Assembly: GCA_963826105.1 (NCBI GenBank)
Contig: CAWGWA010000005.1
Span: 124,001 to 188,000 of the forward strand
Direction: 5' to 3'
DNA: 64,000 nt
From: WHTI01 sp963826105
Lineage (GTDB): Bacteria; Actinomycetota; CADDZG01; WHSQ01
The notes below the pieces were generated by a model. It had not been told where the DNA came from and made no database searches. It saw nothing but the letters and a program-made list of their open reading frames with translations. The position numbers and the translations under genes were made by a program. Positions 17,750 through 27,650 of this stretch are shown here, one piece after another (position 1 is the stretch's first letter; each line of letters starts with the position of its first letter).

Positions 17750-18295
17750 ATGAAGCAGGCAAATCGTGACCGCGGTGCGGTCATCTGGTTCACGGGGCTC
17801 TCGGGCTCCGGCAAGACCACTGTCGCTCAGATCGTCGAGGAGAAGCTCCTGGACGCTGGCGTCCCGGTCGAGATCCTCGACGGAGACGTCGTTCGCGAGA
17901 ACCTCTCCAAGGGTCTCGGGTTCTCCGAGGAGGACCGCAACACCAACATCCGTCGGATCGCGTTCGTGGCGCACCTGCTGCAGCGCAACGGCACGTTCGT
18001 GATCACCGCCGCGATCTCGCCTTACCGCGCGATCCGCGACGAGGCTCGTTCGATGATCAAGGACTTCGTCGAGGTGTTCGCCGACGCCCCGCTCGAGGTT
18101 TGCGAAGAGCGTGACGTGAAGGGTCTCTACGCCAAGGCACGCGCCGGCGAGATCAAGGGCTTCACCGGTATCGACGACCCGTACGAGGCTCCCGAGAACG
18201 CCGAGGTCGTCCTCAAGACCGGCGAGCAGTCCCCCGAGGAGTCCGCCCAGCAGGTCATCGACAAGCTGATCGAACTGAAGTTCATCGAAGCTTGA
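17750..18295 (+). CDS. cysC: Adenylylsulfate kinase
   Basis: Phosphorylates APS to PAPS. Walker A GLSGSGKTT near residue 18, DGDVVRENL, the FSEEDRNTNIRRI lid/APS-binding stretch and AISPYRAIRDEAR match the family; 181 aa is the usual length. Start ATG at 17750 follows AGGAGGAAGAAA. The stop overlaps the next gene (TTGATC). The CysH in this window is of the APS type, so the PAPS made here is more likely for sulfonation than for reduction. Confidence 0.95.
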   Translation: MKQANRDRGAVIWFTGLSGSGKTTVAQIVEEKLLDAGVPVEILDGDVVRENLSKGLGFSEEDRNTNIRRIAFVAHLLQRNGTFVITAAISPYRAIRDEARSMIKDFVEVFADAPLEVCEERDVKGLYAKARAGEIKGFTGIDDPYEAPENAEVVLKTGEQSPEESAQQVIDKLIELKFIEA

Positions 18296-19167
18296 TCGAC
18301 TTACACACGCACACAACTGTTTCGGACGGGGGTGATTCCCCGTCCGAACTCGTTGCGAAGGCCAAAGCCGCGGGGCTTGAGGTCATCGCGATCACCGATC
18401 ACGACAACGACTCGGGCTGCGACGAAGCCGTTGCCAAAGGTAGGGAACTCGGTATTGAAGTAGTGCGAGGCGTCGAGATCTCCTGTGATGTCGACGACCT
18501 CATCGAACGGGGCTACGAGCCGTCGGAGAGACCGACGATGCATCTGCTCGGGTACTTCGTGCCGGAGGGGGACAACCCACTGTCGGCCGCGCTGTCCGAT
18601 CTTCAGTACCACCGCGCCAACCGCAACCAGATCATCGTCGAACGCTTGAACGAACTCGGCATCGACATCACCTTCGAAGAGGTCGAGAACGAGGCGGGTG
18701 GGCCCGGTTCTCAGATCGGCCGGCCTCATTTCGCGGCGGTCATGGTGCGCCACGGCGCGGTGCCGGACTACCAAACGGCGTTCGACGAGTACCTAGCTAA
18801 GGGAGCCAAGGCGTACATCTCGCGCAAGCTCTACAAGCCGGCCGAGGCGATCGAGCTGATGCGCTCCGCCGGGGTCGTCCCCGTCCTGGCGCACCCGTTC
18901 ACCCTGAACCTGAGCCCCGAGGACCTCGAGAGCTTCACCGATGACCTCATCGACGCAGGTCTCTCCGGCATCGAGGGCTACCACGGCGACCGTCCTGACG
19001 ACGAACAGGTGTGGATCCGCGAGATGGGGGCCCGCAAACACCTCATCGTCTCCGGCGGCAGCGACTATCACGGCAACATGCGCCCCGACCGTTCGATGCC
19101 GGGAGGTAAGTGCGGCGTCACGGTCCCCGACGAAGTACTCGAAGAACTCAGGGCCGCAGCCTCTTAG
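18292..19167 (+). CDS. PHP-domain phosphoesterase, likely 3',5'-nucleoside bisphosphate (PAP) phosphatase
   Basis: PHP-fold metal phosphoesterase of 291 aa. Metal ligands are visible in HTHTTVSDG, TDHDN, VRGVEIS, GRPHFA, LAHPF and GGSDYHG. The layout is that of the YciV/TrpH group, members of which hydrolyse the 3'-phosphate of pAp or trim RNA. It starts at a TTG inside the cysC stop and is clearly in the same operon. PAP is the inhibitory by-product of PAPS use, so a PAP phosphatase fits best. RNase activity as in RNase AM is the alternative. Its TAG interlocks with the permease stop (TTAG, 19164-19167). Confidence 0.8.
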   Translation: MIDLHTHTTVSDGGDSPSELVAKAKAAGLEVIAITDHDNDSGCDEAVAKGRELGIEVVRGVEISCDVDDLIERGYEPSERPTMHLLGYFVPEGDNPLSAALSDLQYHRANRNQIIVERLNELGIDITFEEVENEAGGPGSQIGRPHFAAVMVRHGAVPDYQTAFDEYLAKGAKAYISRKLYKPAEAIELMRSAGVVPVLAHPFTLNLSPEDLESFTDDLIDAGLSGIEGYHGDRPDDEQVWIREMGARKHLIVSGGSDYHGNMRPDRSMPGGKCGVTVPDEVLEELRAAAS

Positions 19168-19949
19168 AGCTTTCGCAGACCTCTGACGGCGAACGTCGTC
19201 GTAACCGTGGCGAAGCCCGCGATAGCGAGAAGTCCGGGCCAGGTCGTGGCCCAAGTGACATCACCAAGGAACCCTTGTCGCGCCAGCGCCAGGATGTTCG
19301 TCATGGGGTTGAACCGCGCGACACCGTGCAGCCACCCGCCGATCAGGGGAAGCGGCATCTGGGCGGTTGACATGAAGATGACGAGGAACAGTCCGCTCTG
19401 CATCAGCGGTGCCGCTTGCATCGACTTGATGCGGATCGCCAGGCCATAAGCCCACCCGCCCGCGATCAGCGCCACCCCGAGTCCGGCGGTCGCGTAGGTG
19501 ATCCAACCTATGAATCCGGCCTTCAGCTCGGCGCCCGAGAGGAAGATCACGGTCGTGAGCAGGGTTAGGGGCAGGATCGCTCGAAGGACGGATCCGATCA
19601 ATGGTCCGGCCACGAGCGCTCGGCGGGGGACCGGACTCAAGAGGAAGCGATCGAAGAATCCGCTCTCGAGATCGCGGGCAACGCCGAGTCCTGTCGTGAT
19701 GCCTGCGAAGGCGCATCCCTGGAGGGTGGACATCGGCAGGAACCAGTTGAGTATCTGGTCGGTTGGGAACCCAGCCAAGAGGACGAGCCCGGCGAACTGA
19801 CCGGCGAACGCCAGGACGAGGAACAACGGCATGACGAGCGAGGGGACGAAGGTCGACGGAACCCGGGGGATCAGCTTGATACTCCGTCCCGCGAGACTCC
19901 AGGACACCCTCCACGGCGAGATCCTCAACGAAGTTGCTTCGGTTGTCAT
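19164..19949 (-). CDS. ABC-2 type transporter permease (DrrB-like)
   Basis: Membrane subunit of an ABC exporter, 261 aa, about six transmembrane segments. It has the ABC-2 hallmark region ARDLESGFFDRFLLSPVPR in the first cytoplasmic loop and the later RFNPMTNILALARQGF. It is the last gene of the operon ATPase-permease-permease on the minus strand. The two permeases share the same loop motif and probably form a heterodimer. Substrate unknown; drug, lipid or siderophore export is typical for DrrAB-like systems. Confidence 0.86.
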   Translation of the reverse strand: MTTEATSLRISPWRVSWSLAGRSIKLIPRVPSTFVPSLVMPLFLVLAFAGQFAGLVLLAGFPTDQILNWFLPMSTLQGCAFAGITTGLGVARDLESGFFDRFLLSPVPRRALVAGPLIGSVLRAILPLTLLTTVIFLSGAELKAGFIGWITYATAGLGVALIAGGWAYGLAIRIKSMQAAPLMQSGLFLVIFMSTAQMPLPLIGGWLHGVARFNPMTNILALARQGFLGDVTWATTWPGLLAIAGFATVTTTFAVRGLRKL

Positions 19950-19959
19950 CTTCTCTCTC

Positions 19960-20739
19960 CTACTTGTGAGTGGCCCGGAGGCGGCCGCGTAGTGCGAGCA
20001 ACGCCAGACTGACTCCGAAAGCGAATATCGCCAGGGCGATGCCGAGCGAGGCTAACCACTCGCCGACATCGATCCCGGTGATGACCTGAGTTCTCAGTCC
20101 TTCGATCAGATGCGAGAACGGATTGAGAGTCGCGACGTTGTGATACCAGCCCTTCATCAACTCGCGGGGAAAGAACGCGCTGGAAAGGAAGAGGAAGACG
20201 AAGATCAGAGGGAACGATCCCTGGACCGCTTCGGCAGAGCCCGTCCGAAGCCCCATCGCTACGGTGATCGATCCAACACCGGCGGCGAGGATCGACGCAA
20301 CGATGGCGATCATCGCGACGGCTTCGAGGCCGCCTTCCAATCGAACCCCGAATATCGAAACGATCGAGATGAAGACGACCGCCTGAACGAAGCCGAGAAC
20401 GGCCGCTCCTCCGATCCGGCCGACCACGATGGACGTGCGTGCGACAGGCGAAGCCACGAGGCGATCGAAGAAGCCACCTTCGATATCGCGCGCCATGTCT
20501 GTGCCCGCGGCGACGGCTCCGAAGAGGACGCCTTGAGTGATGGTGGCCATGATCGCGAACTGAACGAACGAATCGACCTGCGGGAAGTTGGTGAGCTGCG
20601 TCGATCGATCTAGAGCCGACGAGCTGAGCGTGAGGAAGATCAGTGGGAACAAGATCGACGGGATGACCGAGGCGGGCTGACGCGCTGTGTTCACGATCGA
20701 ACGTCGAGTTAGCGCCAGGTACTGGCGGAACGCGCTCAA
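19960..20739 (-). CDS. ABC-2 type transporter permease (DrrB-like)
   Basis: Second membrane subunit, 259 aa, with MARDIEGGFFDRLVASPVAR and TLNPFSHLIEGLRTQ as in its partner. I set the start at the TTG at 20739, whose codon overlaps the ATPase stop (TTGA), because the protein begins LSAFRQYLALTRRS there; the longer upstream frame is only an out-of-frame reading of the ATPase. Ten bases separate it from the next permease. Confidence 0.84.
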   Translation of the reverse strand: MSAFRQYLALTRRSIVNTARQPASVIPSILFPLIFLTLSSSALDRSTQLTNFPQVDSFVQFAIMATITQGVLFGAVAAGTDMARDIEGGFFDRLVASPVARTSIVVGRIGGAAVLGFVQAVVFISIVSIFGVRLEGGLEAVAMIAIVASILAAGVGSITVAMGLRTGSAEAVQGSFPLIFVFLFLSSAFFPRELMKGWYHNVATLNPFSHLIEGLRTQVITGIDVGEWLASLGIALAIFAFGVSLALLALRGRLRATHK

Positions 20740-21707
20740 CCCACTTCCTCCATAACCGGACCCTCGTCTTCGGCCCCCTCGAGCCTTCGCCCGGTCGCCT
20801 TCTGGAAGACGTCGTCGAGTGACGGCGCGTGGAGTTCCAGGCCCTCGATGCCGAGCCCCGCATCGTCCAGCGCGCGCGACACCGCTCCGACCTTCGAGGC
20901 GCCGCCGGTCAATCGGATCGAGATGTAGCCGTCCGAGTCGGGAACCTCGTTGCCGAAGGCCTGCAGTACGGATACGGCGCGCTCCTTGTCGGCGTGGTTC
21001 AGGAGCGAGACACGGAGCGACGGTTCTCCAACCTCGCCCTTGAGCCGCGCTGGTGTTCCTTCCGCGACGATCTTCCCGTTGTCGATGATCGCGATCCGGG
21101 CTGCCAGTCGGTCGGCCTCCTCCATGTACTGCGTCGTGAGGAACACGGTGGTCCCGAATTGCGAGTTGAGCTTGCGGACCTCTTCCCACAATGCGATGCG
21201 AGAGTTCGGGTCGAGTCCGGTGGTCGGCTCGTCGAGGAAAAGAACCTGGGGTTCGTGGACGAGTGCCAGCGCGAGGTCGAGACGTCTGCGCATCCCGCCC
21301 GAATAGGTGGCCACCCGGCGATCGGCCGCCTTGGTGAGGCCCACGGTGGACAGCAGACGCTCCTCCCGTTCGGCGGTTTCCGCTTTGCCGATGCCGTGAA
21401 GGATCGCCTGGAGATGGATCAATTCACGACCCGTCATCAGGGGGTCGATGGCCGCGTCCTGAAGGGCGACGCCGATCGCTCTGCGGACCGCGTCGGCGTC
21501 GGTCACCACGTCATGTCCCGCAACCGTGCCTCGCCCACTGGTCGGGCGCAGCAGGGTCGTGAGCATGCGGACCGTCGTCGACTTCCCGGCCCCGTTAGGT
21601 CCGAGGAAGCCGAAGATCTCCCCCGTTTGGATATCGAGATCGATCCCGGCGACGGCCTCGACGTCTCCGAAGCTGCGTGCCAGGTTCTCGGCGGTTACGT
21701 GTCCCAT
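20736..21707 (-). CDS. ABC transporter ATP-binding protein (DrrA-like)
   Basis: Exporter ATPase of 323 aa. Walker A GPNGAGKST, Q-loop ALQDAAID, signature YSGGMRRRLDLA, Walker B VLFLDEPTTGLDP and the switch region TTQYMEEADRL are intact. The C-terminal extension of about 90 aa (EGLELHAPSLDDVFQKATGR) is typical of the DrrA group. Start ATG at 21707 follows GAGGAGAACC. First gene of the operon. Confidence 0.92.
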   Translation of the reverse strand: MGHVTAENLARSFGDVEAVAGIDLDIQTGEIFGFLGPNGAGKSTTVRMLTTLLRPTSGRGTVAGHDVVTDADAVRRAIGVALQDAAIDPLMTGRELIHLQAILHGIGKAETAEREERLLSTVGLTKAADRRVATYSGGMRRRLDLALALVHEPQVLFLDEPTTGLDPNSRIALWEEVRKLNSQFGTTVFLTTQYMEEADRLAARIAIIDNGKIVAEGTPARLKGEVGEPSLRVSLLNHADKERAVSVLQAFGNEVPDSDGYISIRLTGGASKVGAVSRALDDAGLGIEGLELHAPSLDDVFQKATGRRLEGAEDEGPVMEEVG

Positions 21708-21795
21708 GGTTCTCCTCTTCCCTTGTCCTCTTAGGGTCAGCTTCACGGCCTACGCCGATGCTCACGTCGCAGGTGCCCGACGGTACCCTGTCCCG

Positions 21796-22221
21796 ATGTT
21801 CATCAGCCGGGCAACGAGACACGACCTCGCCGATATCGAGGATCTCCTGGCAACTCACGGATGGCATGAGAAGACCAACCTCAAAGAGGGCGTGGCCTAT
21901 TTCGCCCGTGACGGCGCTGTGGTCGGGTGTGTGCGATTGATCGAGGTTGCCCCGCAGACGTTGGTGGTGGACTCAGTCCTGGTCCTCGAAGCCAAGCGTC
22001 GCAGCGGGGTCGGTACGGCCTTGATGCAGGCGGCGATGAATGCCAAGGGCGGGACCATGTACCTCTGCTGCCACGAGGAGGCCTTGCCGTTCTATGCGGG
22101 CTTCGGCTTCGTCCCCATCCCTCTCGGGGACACCCCTCCTGAAGCTCTCGCCTACTGGGAGAAGGTCGAGGACGTCCCGGCCCCCGAGGGCCACACGCAC
22201 TACTTCCTAAAGGCTCGCTAG
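21796..22221 (+). CDS. GNAT-family N-acetyltransferase
   Basis: Acetyltransferase-fold protein of 141 aa; substrate unknown. The acetyl-CoA loop is LEAKRRSGVGTALM and the following MYLCCHEEALPFYAGFGF is the usual C-terminal half. ATG at 21796 has TACCCT at 21784-21789, six bases before, so it is probably leaderless and divergent from the ABC operon. The TAG stop interlocks with the APC permease stop in CTAG (22218-22221). Confidence 0.78.
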   Translation: MFISRATRHDLADIEDLLATHGWHEKTNLKEGVAYFARDGAVVGCVRLIEVAPQTLVVDSVLVLEAKRRSGVGTALMQAAMNAKGGTMYLCCHEEALPFYAGFGFVPIPLGDTPPEALAYWEKVEDVPAPEGHTHYFLKAR

Positions 22222-23462
22222 GTTCGAGTCTCCTTCAGCCATATCAGGTAGATCAGGGCGCCGAGAGCCAGGACGCCGGCACCCACCGTCGCGGCTACTA
22301 CCGGCAGGGAGAAGGCGAGTGCAAGGCAGCCGAGGAATCCGATCCCGGAGAAGACGCGCGGCCACAGCAATTGCTCGCGGGGCAGGGTCCAGGCCGAAGC
22401 ATTGGCGATCGCGTAATAGAAGAGAACCGAGAACGAACTGAAGCTGATGACCGAACGCAGATCGGTCGTGATCACCAAGACCACGACCACGGCTCCCACG
22501 GCCAGTTCCGCTCGATGCGGAACCTTGAAGCGAGGGTGTACGGCGTCCAACGCCCCGGGCATCTCTCGGTTGCCGGCCATGGCGAACAGGGTGCGACTCA
22601 CTCCGGCGATCAGGGACAGCAGCACCCCGAGTGAGGCCACCGCCGCACCGAACCGGGCGGCAGGGCCCAGCCATGAAAGAGCCCCGGCCTCCACCGCGGC
22701 CGTCAAGGGTGCCGGAGCGTGGCCGAGGCGGTCGGGTCCGATGGCCAACAGCGCGCTCGCGTCGACCAGCACATAGATGATCAGCGCGATCCCCAGGGCG
22801 ATCGGGATGGCGCGAGGGATCGTGCGGGCGGGGTCCCGAACCTCCTCGCCCATCGTTGCGATCCGCGCGTAGCCGGCGAATGCAAAGAACATGAGACCCG
22901 CCGATCGCAGGATCCCCTTCAGCGACGGATCGCTCAGATCGCTGAGGTTGTCGATGTCGGTTCGTCCACCGAAGAGCATCGCGACAACTATCAGGGCCAG
23001 GGCAAAGAGCACCAGAGTCACGGTCAGTCGTGCCAGGCGGGCGGTCTTGGTCACGCCTCGGTAGTTCACCGCGGTTAAGGAAACGACGGCGCCAACCGCC
23101 AGCGGTCGAGCGAGATCGGGGGCGACGTAGGTCCCGAACGTCAAGGCCATCGCCGCGAGGCTGGCCAGCTTCCCGACCACGAACGCCCAACCGGCGAGAT
23201 AGCCCCACAAGCGCCCCAGCCGCTCTCGTCCGTAGACGTAGGTTCCACCGGAGGCCGGATAGACGGCCGCCAGGGAAGCCGACGACATCGCGTTGCAAAA
23301 GGCGACGGCCCCTGCGAGGAGCAGGCCGTAAAGGAGGGCGGCTCCGGCGGCTTCGGCCGCCGGGCCTACGGCCGCGAAGATGCCGGCCCCCAGCATCGAC
23401 CCAAGCCCGATGATCACGGCGTCACCGGTTCCCAGCCGCCGTGCGAGTCGATCCTCGGTCAC
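22218..23462 (-). CDS. APC-family amino acid permease
   Basis: Twelve-helix amino acid/polyamine/organocation transporter, 414 aa. The first helix has IIGLGSMLGAGIFAAVG, the conserved unwound substrate loop, followed by SASLAAVYPASGGTYVY; NYRGV and the GEEVRDPARTIPRAI loop are also typical. GTG start at 23462 chosen because GGAGGGGC lies just before it; 30 more upstream codons are open but unlikely. Divergent from the ECF sigma gene. Substrate unknown. Confidence 0.86.
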   Translation of the reverse strand: MTEDRLARRLGTGDAVIIGLGSMLGAGIFAAVGPAAEAAGAALLYGLLLAGAVAFCNAMSSASLAAVYPASGGTYVYGRERLGRLWGYLAGWAFVVGKLASLAAMALTFGTYVAPDLARPLAVGAVVSLTAVNYRGVTKTARLARLTVTLVLFALALIVVAMLFGGRTDIDNLSDLSDPSLKGILRSAGLMFFAFAGYARIATMGEEVRDPARTIPRAIPIALGIALIIYVLVDASALLAIGPDRLGHAPAPLTAAVEAGALSWLGPAARFGAAVASLGVLLSLIAGVSRTLFAMAGNREMPGALDAVHPRFKVPHRAELAVGAVVVVLVITTDLRSVISFSSFSVLFYYAIANASAWTLPREQLLWPRVFSGIGFLGCLALAFSLPVVAATVGAGVLALGALIYLIWLKETRT

Positions 23463-23563
23463 GCCCCTCCGTTCCTCGCTCTGTTCGCCGGAGTCCGCCC
23501 GGAGCCCAATCCAGGACCGGGGTCGGCTCCGAACCCTGGGTGATGGCACTAACATCCTTGCTC

Positions 23564-24118
23564 ATGAGCCGCCCGCCCGACGCCGACCTGGTCGAAGGGC
23601 TTCTCGCCCGTGACGAGGCGGCGATGCGTGAGGTGATCTCCGTCTACGGGGGAGCCGTGTACGGGATGGCGAGGCGCGTGGTGGCGGAACCGACACTTGC
23701 TCAAGAGGTGGCCCAGGACGTCTTCGTCGCTCTGTGGCGACGACCGGGGGCCTTCGATGCAGAGCGAGGGAACCTGAGATCCTTCCTCCTGGGAGTCGCC
23801 CATAACAAGGCGGTAGACCTCGTTCGCCGGGAGGAAGCACACAAGCGAGCGCGGGAGTCCCTGATGGCGGATTTCGATTCCAAAGATGAGACGGAGGGTG
23901 GAGTGGAGGGGATCGCGGACGCGCAGGATATCCGGCGTTCACTGCAAACCCTGTCCGTGGAGCAACGAGAAGCGATCGTGTTGGCTTACTTCGGGGGCCG
24001 AACGTACCGGGAGGTAGCGCTCGAGCTAGGCATCCCCGAGGGCACGGCCAAGACGAGGCTCAGGGACGGGATGCGCAAGTTGAAAGTTCTACTCGTTCGT
24101 CCGGAAGGGATGGCGTGA
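23564..24118 (+). CDS. ECF RNA polymerase sigma factor (SigK/SigL-like)
   Basis: Extracytoplasmic-function sigma factor, 184 aa. Region 2 is seen in AQEVAQDVFVALWRRPGAFD and GNLRSFLLGVAHNKAVDLVRR, region 4 in LSVEQREAIVLAYFGGRTYREVALELGIPEGTAKTR. I chose the ATG at 23564: TAACAT (23550-23555) lies eight bases before it. An earlier ATG at 23543 is in frame. The stop overlaps the anti-sigma start, the usual pairing with an RskA-type regulator. Confidence 0.9.
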   Translation: MSRPPDADLVEGLLARDEAAMREVISVYGGAVYGMARRVVAEPTLAQEVAQDVFVALWRRPGAFDAERGNLRSFLLGVAHNKAVDLVRREEAHKRARESLMADFDSKDETEGGVEGIADAQDIRRSLQTLSVEQREAIVLAYFGGRTYREVALELGIPEGTAKTRLRDGMRKLKVLLVRPEGMA

Positions 24119-24798
24119 TGGACCACGACGAGATCCGCTCGATGATCGCCGCTTATGCACTGGGCGGGTTGGACGAGCGCGAGCAGCGCGCCGTAAGAGA
24201 TCACATCATCACGTGCGAAGGGTGCATGGTGGAGGCCGACGGCTACCTCCAGGTGTCCGATCAACTCATCGCGACCGTGGTTGAAGAGGAGCCTCCTCCG
24301 GGCTTCGCCGACATGGTGATGGCGGAGATCCGCGAGGATCGCCCGACCGTCACCGCAGCACCTGCGCCGCGGGCTACGGGGTCGTGGCTGCGGTGGTTCG
24401 CGGCGGCGACCTCGGTTGCCGCATTGATCTTCGGATTCCTATTCATCGACGCGCGCAACGACGCTCGTACGGGACGTGACGCGCTGGCGCAGCTAGTTGT
24501 TGATGGGGAAGGGATCGAGCTGGCGGGCGAGGCCGGACGTGCCCGTCTTCTGTCTATCGATGCTGGGTCGATGCTGGTCGCAGCGGACCTTCCCGCTCCG
24601 CCGGACGGCATGGTCTACCAGTTGTGGTTGCTCGGAGACGCGGACCCGGTTAGCGCCGGAGTGTTCGGTTCTTCGGATGGCGTGATCCTGTTCGAGTCGG
24701 ACCGATCGATCGAGGGTTTCGTGGGTGCGGCCGTGACCTTTGAGCCTGACGGCGGATCTGACCAACCGACGGGGTCCGTGATCATCGCGTCGTCCTGA
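24115..24798 (+). CDS. RskA-type zinc anti-sigma factor
   Basis: Membrane-bound regulator of the preceding sigma factor, 227 aa. The N-terminal zinc anti-sigma domain has HIITCEGC (the H-x3-C-x2-C motif), followed by one transmembrane helix (about residues 88-106, FAAATSVAALIFGFLFI) and an extracytoplasmic RskA domain ending QLWLLGDADPVSAGVF...FEPDGGSDQPTG. Likely released by regulated proteolysis. GTG/ATG start overlaps the sigma stop. Confidence 0.9.
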   Translation: MMDHDEIRSMIAAYALGGLDEREQRAVRDHIITCEGCMVEADGYLQVSDQLIATVVEEEPPPGFADMVMAEIREDRPTVTAAPAPRATGSWLRWFAAATSVAALIFGFLFIDARNDARTGRDALAQLVVDGEGIELAGEAGRARLLSIDAGSMLVAADLPAPPDGMVYQLWLLGDADPVSAGVFGSSDGVILFESDRSIEGFVGAAVTFEPDGGSDQPTGSVIIASS

Positions 24799-24914
24799 AC
24801 AACCCTTTCATAGGGAGTGCGTGGATGATCCTCCCATCCAGATTGGTGTGAACGAACGAACAACTCCCAGATGCCCACGACGAAGACGTTGGGCCGCAGA
24901 TGGGAGGAGTTCGG

Positions 24915-26313
24915 ATGAAAGCATCACCCGGGAGGAGGGGTCGGGCCGGCATCACGGCGATCGTTGCCGCGATGGCCCTGGTGGCTTCCATGAGTGCGTT
25001 GGGGGTCGTAGGCGGTAACGCTTCGAGCCACCGAGAAGCGCCGCTCGTGTCGGCCGATCCGCAGGTAGACCAGACGGACCTTTACGCGTTCGTCAGTCCC
25101 GACGACGCGGATTCGGTCACGTTGGTCAGTAACTGGATCCCGTTCGAGGAGCCTGCGGGGGGTCCAAACTTCTACTCGTTCGCTGAGGGTGTTCAGCTAC
25201 GACATCAACATCTCGAACGACGGCGACGCACTGGCGGAGATCGTCTACCGCTGGAAGTTCAAGAATCACTACCGCAACCCGAACACGTTCCTCTACAACA
25301 CCGGGCAGGTCACGTCGCTTACCGATGACGACCTGAACTTCTACCAGACCTACGATCTGAAGCGGATCACCGGAAAGAAGAAGCCGGTAACGATCATCAA
25401 CAACTCGATCGTTGCTCCGAACCACGTCGGTGATGCATCGATGCCGGACTACGAGGCGCTTAGTGATGAGGCGATCGAGGTCCTCGCAAGCGGTGGCAAG
25501 TCCTGGGTCGGACAGTCGGACGACCCGTTCTTCCTCGACCTCAGGGTCTTCGACCTTCTCTACGGTGCGGATCTCTCGGAAGTGGGAGACGACACGCTCG
25601 AGGGATTCAACACCCACAGCATGGTTCTGCAGGTGCCGGCCGATGATCTCGCCAAGGCGAAGGACTCTGCCGCCAACCCCGTGATCGGTGTCTGGAACAC
25701 CGCTTCACGTCGGAGCACCAGGATCCAGGGGAATGATGGAACGCAGACCTTCAAGGGCCCGTGGGTGCAGCTGTCCCGCCTCGGCTCGCCGCTCGTTAAC
25801 GAGGTCGTCGTTCCGGTCAGCCTGAAGGACTACTTCAACGGTTCGAAGCCGAAGAACGACGCTCAGTTCCTCGGGGCCGTTCAAGACCCCGAGCTTGCTC
25901 GCCTGATGGAGGCGGTCTATGGGATCCCGGCTCCGGACTCTGACCCCGACACCGAGGGGATCCAGCGAGCCGACCTGATCCAGGTCTTCCTGACAGGCAT
26001 CCCCGACCTGAACCAGCCCGCCGGGGTTCAGGCGTCAGAGATGCTCCGACTCAACATGAGCATCCCGCCTTGTGAGGAAGGCTGTCCTGAGTACTCGGCC
26101 CTCGGAGTCATCGGTGGAGACCTCGCCGGCTTCCCTAATGGCCGCAGGCTCGCTGACGATGTCATCGACATCGCGGTGCAGGTCGTCGAGGGCGAGCTCA
26201 TCGGCAACCCCAACGATCTGGGTGACGCTGTGGGCTCCAACGACTTGATGTTCCGCTCGATGTTCCCGTACGTGGCTCTGCCGCACTCGGGCTCGAATGC
26301 AGCGCCGCATTAA
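24915..26313 (+). CDS. Secreted DUF4331 family protein, frameshifted
   Basis: Exported protein of about 465 aa with a Tat-like or Sec signal (RRGR then a hydrophobic stretch ending near residue 38) followed at once by ASSHREAPL, the signature of the DUF4331 family. Function is not established. The frame breaks at 25187-25190 (GAGGGTG); deleting one G gives FAEVFSYDINISNDGD, the expected family sequence. ATG at 24915 is preceded by GGGAGGAG. The gene follows a sigma/anti-sigma pair and precedes a TPR gene, an arrangement that suggests a stress-controlled envelope module. 24799-24914 holds only a probable promoter. Confidence 0.82.
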
Positions 26314-27650
26314 GACGCACTTCGGATCGGAGGGGGGTCCTTCGGGATCCCCCTCGCTTCCGAAGCGCGTCGTCGCCGTGCTGGTCCTGGCCGTTCTCCT
26401 CTTCGGAGGCGGTGCGCTCTTGTCTAGTTTTGATAGCCCCTCAGCGAAGACCGCCGGACCCGACCCCGAAGCAGTGGTCGCTGGGGTACCCGGCGGACAA
26501 ACTCCGCAGGTGTCGGTGGATTCACTGGAGCGAGTCATCGAGGATGGGAGCGACGATCCGGCGGATCATTCGTCGCTCGCCCTCCTCTATCTTCAGGCGG
26601 TGCGTTCGGACGCCGACCCCACCTACCTGACACGGGCCGAGGCCCTCCTCGAGAGGTCGCTCGAACTTCAGTCCGAAGGGAACTTCCCCGCGTACGTCGG
26701 GATGGCGTCCCTTTCGAACGGCAGGCATGACTTTCTCGGATCCGTTCGCTGGTCGCGCCTCGCTATCGCCACGAACCCTCACAACGCGGCTCCGTACGGA
26801 CTTCTTGGAGATGCGTTGTTCGAGCTCGGGAAGACAAGTGCGGCCGATCGCGCGTATCAGAAGATGATCGACATACGCCCCGACCTCGCGTCTTACGTGC
26901 GAGCCTCCTACTCGTTCCAGCACCGAGGGAACACCGAGGGGGCACTCACTGCCATGCGACTCGCACTCGAGAGCGCGGGTCCCGCGGGGGAGGGCCCTGC
27001 GTGGATCAGGCACCAACTGGGTGACATCTACTTCGGACTGGGTGACCTGGACGAAGCGCTTCGCCAGAACAAGCTTGGGAAGGAGATTGGCCCCCGGTTA
27101 CGTCCCGCCGACGGTCGGGGTGGCCGAGGTGTACATCGCCCGCGGTCGGATCGACCGGGCCATCCCGATCCTGGAGCGGGCTGCCGAACGGCTGCCGGCG
27201 CTCGAGTACATGATCACGCTCGGCGATCTGTATGCCGCCGACGGACGTACCGAGGAAGCGGCCGCTCAGTTCCAACGGGTCGCCGAGCGCCTCGCTCTCT
27301 ACCGGTCGAGCGGCGCCTTGCCCGACGTCGACTTCATCCTCTTCTACGCAGATCACGGACTGCGTCCCGTCGCCGCTCTGGACGAGGCACGGACCATCTA
27401 CGAGGAGAGGCCGACCCCGGGGACCTCGGAGGCGTACGCATGGATGCTTCACAGCCTGGGTCGAGATGCTGAGGCATTGCACTATGCCCGGCGTTCCCTG
27501 CGCGGCCCATCGATCTCAGGCGATGCCTATTACCGGGCGAGCGTGATCGCATCCGGGCTAGGAGAGGACGAGCTGTCACGGCGGTATCGGCGCAGTGCTC
27601 TGGCGAACGGATGGACGCCGTTACTCTGGCCGGATGGAGATCGAAAGTAG
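26297..27650 (+). CDS. Membrane-anchored TPR protein, frameshifted
   Basis: Protein of about 450 aa with one N-terminal transmembrane helix (VVAVLVLAVLLFGGGALL, about residues 25-42) and tetratricopeptide repeats over the rest, such as LARIN-like units APYGLLGDALFELGKTSAADRAY and IRHQLGDIYFGLGDLDEAL. The frame changes at about 27086-27090 (ATTGGCCCCC); removing one G joins KEIAPGYVPPTVGVAEVY and the repeats continue. It overlaps DUF4331 by 17 bases. Probably a scaffold partner of the DUF4331 protein; role otherwise unknown. Confidence 0.78.
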
